A DNA stretch of 64,000 bases from Oscillospiraceae bacterium (GTDB lineage Bacteria > Bacillota_A > Clostridia > Oscillospirales > WRJC01): NCBI GenBank assembly GCA_009782405.1, contig WRJC01000002.1, positions 62,001 through 126,000 on the forward strand, given 5' to 3'. The notes beneath the pieces are model-generated. The model saw only the letters and a program-made list of their open reading frames with translations. It did no database searches and had not been told where the DNA came from. The position numbers and the translations under genes were made by a program. Positions within the stretch are counted from its first letter, which is position 1. Each line of letters opens with the position of its first letter. This document shows, piece by piece, positions 62,075 to 64,000 of the stretch.

Positions 62075-63577
62075 TCATTTCGCTTCTGTTTTTTCTATTT
62101 CTTCAATAAGCTTGTTTATGGATGACTGCATTTTTTGTTCGTTTTTTTCGTGCCATGAGGCAAAATTATTTGTTTTGCTCCCCACCAACGCATCCAATAT
62201 ACCCCACGGATTGTTTATGCTTTCATTAAAAAGCGTGGAAAAATCAATATACGCGCTTTCGCGCAGTATGTCGATTATTTTTGAAGAAGTTTCGTCTCGC
62301 GCGAATTTCAATTTCATCATTACATCGAAATATATCGGCGTAACGGATTTGTAGCTTTCTGATGCCATGGCCTCCATAGCAGCTCCGGTCATTTCCGCCG
62401 TTACGCTGTTGCCCGGAATACAAAAAAGAGAATAATAGGGAGCCACGCCCGCAAGATATTTTTCCTGTTTTTCGTCATACTTGGGATAAGGGATTATGCC
62501 GAAATCCGAATCCATCGCCCTGAACAATTCGGCATCTCCGAGCGCTCCTGTAGCAAGCAGCGCTTGGTTATTTTTGAACATATTCGGGACTAAATAATCG
62601 TCTCCGCTTTTATCGACGAAGGTGCCCGCGTTATTATAAAAAATGTCGTAGGTTTTGTCCACAAGCCCGGACATCCTTTCAGCGTCTATATTGAAATAAG
62701 GCTTGCCGTCAACGCCGATTTTCGTTATCTGTATCCCTGCAGCTTCCATGAATGCGTTTATGTGCGCAGGGTGCTTCAGGAGTCCGAAGCCGAATAAATC
62801 GTTTTTGTCCATAATTCCGTCGCCGTCAAGATCTTTATGAATGTTTTTTATATATCCGTTCATATAGTCGAGCGTCCATTTGCCTTCAAAAATAACTCCG
62901 TATATATCCGGAAGTTCATATTCGGTCATTAGATCCTTATTTACGAAAAAAACCATGCAATATGCCAAAACCGAAACATTCGCATCTCCCGCAAGAAAAT
63001 TCAATTTGCCGCCGACAGTCGATTCCCTGATGATATTCTGATTCCACCAAGGGCGGGCAAAGTCTATGTGCGGGACATCGGACAAATTCATCAAAAGGCC
63101 TTCCACGCCAAGCGCGGGAGTATTGGAAGCCATTCCGGCTATGAGGTCATATATGTTGTCACCGGCCGCCGCGCTTGCGCGTATTTTTCCCGGAAGTTTG
63201 TCGTAAGAGTCATATATAACGTTCAATTTTATTCCAAGCCTGCCCTCAACGATCCTGTTTCGCCGGTATACCGCATCGTTCAAATTTTCGCCGTTTTCTT
63301 CTTCGGCTACAAATTCGCTTTCCCCCGCGCCGTACACGGGGCTGGTCCGGCAAATGACAGTCAAAGTTTTTCCGCCAAAGTCAAGCCCGTCAGGCAAAGA
63401 ATCCTTTATTTCCCCTTTCTCCGTTTCTTCCGGAACCGGAAAAAAATTTGAATTGCCGGAATCGCCCGCAGGCACTTCTTCGGGTGTTTTGCCATTGGAT
63501 TTGCAAGCCGCGAAAAAAACGAAAATCAATGTGAAAATAAAAAAGAAAGATACCAGTTTCATCGGTTTATTGTTCAT
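62075..63577 (-). CDS. ABC-type sugar solute-binding lipoprotein
   Basis: The product has 500 residues. The signal ends FFAACKS (Cys25), followed by a Pro/Gly/Glu linker and a solute-binding fold. It is a more distant paralogue of the protein at 60534, with NDAVYRRNRIVEGRLGI, the EF-hand-like DLDGDGIMDKND loop and the shared ARPWWNQN segment. It follows the sulfatase gene by 23 nt, which suggests the ligand is a sulfated or uronic-acid-containing glycan. No permease gene is near. Confidence 0.83.
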   Translation of the reverse strand: MNNKPMKLVSFFFIFTLIFVFFAACKSNGKTPEEVPAGDSGNSNFFPVPEETEKGEIKDSLPDGLDFGGKTLTVICRTSPVYGAGESEFVAEEENGENLNDAVYRRNRIVEGRLGIKLNVIYDSYDKLPGKIRASAAAGDNIYDLIAGMASNTPALGVEGLLMNLSDVPHIDFARPWWNQNIIRESTVGGKLNFLAGDANVSVLAYCMVFFVNKDLMTEYELPDIYGVIFEGKWTLDYMNGYIKNIHKDLDGDGIMDKNDLFGFGLLKHPAHINAFMEAAGIQITKIGVDGKPYFNIDAERMSGLVDKTYDIFYNNAGTFVDKSGDDYLVPNMFKNNQALLATGALGDAELFRAMDSDFGIIPYPKYDEKQEKYLAGVAPYYSLFCIPGNSVTAEMTGAAMEAMASESYKSVTPIYFDVMMKLKFARDETSSKIIDILRESAYIDFSTLFNESINNPWGILDALVGSKTNNFASWHEKNEQKMQSSINKLIEEIEKTEAK

Positions 63578-63600
63578 TTGACAATCCCCCGTCTTTTTTG

Positions 63601-64000
63601 TTACAAATAGCTTCTGTAAATTAAATCCGCTTCCTCCATCTTTTTTAGATTTATCTTGTTGTCCTTGTTTGCATAGTTCAAATACCTCAGCTTTTTTTGA
63701 GGCGAAACTCCCGGATTTCTGCTCAAAACAGTCGCGGGACGCGTCGTTCTGACAAGAAACTGCAGAAGTTCTTCTTTCATGTCCGCAGTGACATCGGCGT
63801 ATTCTTTATTGAAATATAGATTGTTCATTTCCCACGGGTCGTCTTTGATATTGTAAAGCTCCCCGAAACCATCGGGATATTCCTGAGGGAAAAAATTTTT
63901 CGCATAAAACACATAACGATAGGCGCCTTTGCGCAAACTTTTGCTCCATGGAAATTCTGTCACGCCGCAGGATTTTATTTCGCCCGAACCGCCGTACAAA
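63601..64000 (-). CDS. Sulfatase family protein, C-terminal part (5' end outside window)
   Basis: About 133 residues of the C-terminus lie in the window, and the frame is open to the edge. GELYNIKDDPWEMNNLY is the conserved closing motif of type-I sulfatases (usually ELYDLxxDPxExxNL). The catalytic Cys/Ser motif is outside the window. It would remove sulfate from polysaccharides and is the most upstream visible gene of the leftward run with two solute-binding proteins. Confidence 0.75.
   Translation of the reverse strand, partial: LYGGSGEIKSCGVTEFPWSKSLRKGAYRYVFYAKNFFPQEYPDGFGELYNIKDDPWEMNNLYFNKEYADVTADMKEELLQFLVRTTRPATVLSRNPGVSPQKKLRYLNYANKDNKINLKKMEEADLIYRSYL

Overview
The window looks like chromosome from an uncultured, plant-polysaccharide-degrading, probably endospore-forming member of the Clostridia (Gram-positive Firmicutes). 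The signs are consensus sigma-A promoters, AGGAGG-type ribosome binding sites, a tyrosine-type T-box leader, lipoprotein boxes with no outer-membrane genes, S-layer-homology proteins, a SpoIID-like protein, ComEB/ComF, RecD2, an ECF S-component and DUF4358/DUF58/MoxR genes. There are no rRNA, tRNA, phage, IS or CRISPR features, so this is ordinary chromosome with accessory metabolic islands.

Left part (1-17.9 kb). Two uroporphyrinogen-decarboxylase-fold (URO-D, MtaA/CmuA-like) methyltransferase genes run leftwards from a promoter with a palindromic operator. They diverge from a 1,422-residue double activase of the 2-hydroxyacyl-CoA dehydratase type. Next comes a leftward pectin-type sugar operon: a GH28-like beta-helix enzyme, a solute-binding lipoprotein, a small SAM-binding-like protein and a GH39-like glycosidase. 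A rightward group follows: membrane protein, DivIVA-like coiled coil, SGNH hydrolase, DUF4358 lipoprotein, a third URO-D protein and a MATE exporter.

Housekeeping and envelope block (17.9-35.5 kb). It holds MoxR ATPase, RecD2, ComF and MreB-like genes, then a strongly promoted LysM-type secreted protein rich in Trp and Tyr, a leucine-rich-repeat/SLH protein, a RibU-like ECF S-component, an exported protein overlapping a SpoIID-like gene, GalU and dCMP deaminase. On the other strand are an SLH protein with a Thr-Pro linker and a Ser/Thr kinase whose outer part is predicted to be a beta-propeller.

Polysaccharide acetylation block (35.6-40.1 kb). An MBOAT (AlgI/PatA-like) acyltransferase is followed by two DHHW-family (AlgJ-like) genes. 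Their C-terminal catalytic domains are identical at DNA level over 876 bp (900 bp with two differences) but carry unrelated N-termini. This is the clearest unusual structure in the window.

Polyamine block (40.1-45.7 kb). A leftward operon starts with a GH4 glycosidase, then speE, speB, a carboxyspermidine dehydrogenase-like gene and a carboxynorspermidine decarboxylase-like gene. It therefore encodes parts of two different spermidine routes.

Right part (45.8-64 kb). A PAS-only membrane protein with a fourth URO-D protein comes first, then an XRE-type DNA-binding protein and an unknown gene surrounded by repeated AT-rich candidate operators that also cover the pgi promoter. A Tyr T-box controls a sodium/solute symporter, an acyl-CoA synthetase and a DUF1638 protein. 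After an ABC-F ATPase comes a leftward run: a partial sulfatase, two more solute-binding lipoproteins, and MoxR-DUF58-DUF4129. Glycan capture genes (three solute-binding proteins, GH28, GH39, GH4, sulfatase) and putative corrinoid methyl-transfer genes (four URO-D proteins, DUF1638) are the two recurring metabolic themes. No ABC permease and no corrinoid-binding protein is encoded in the window.
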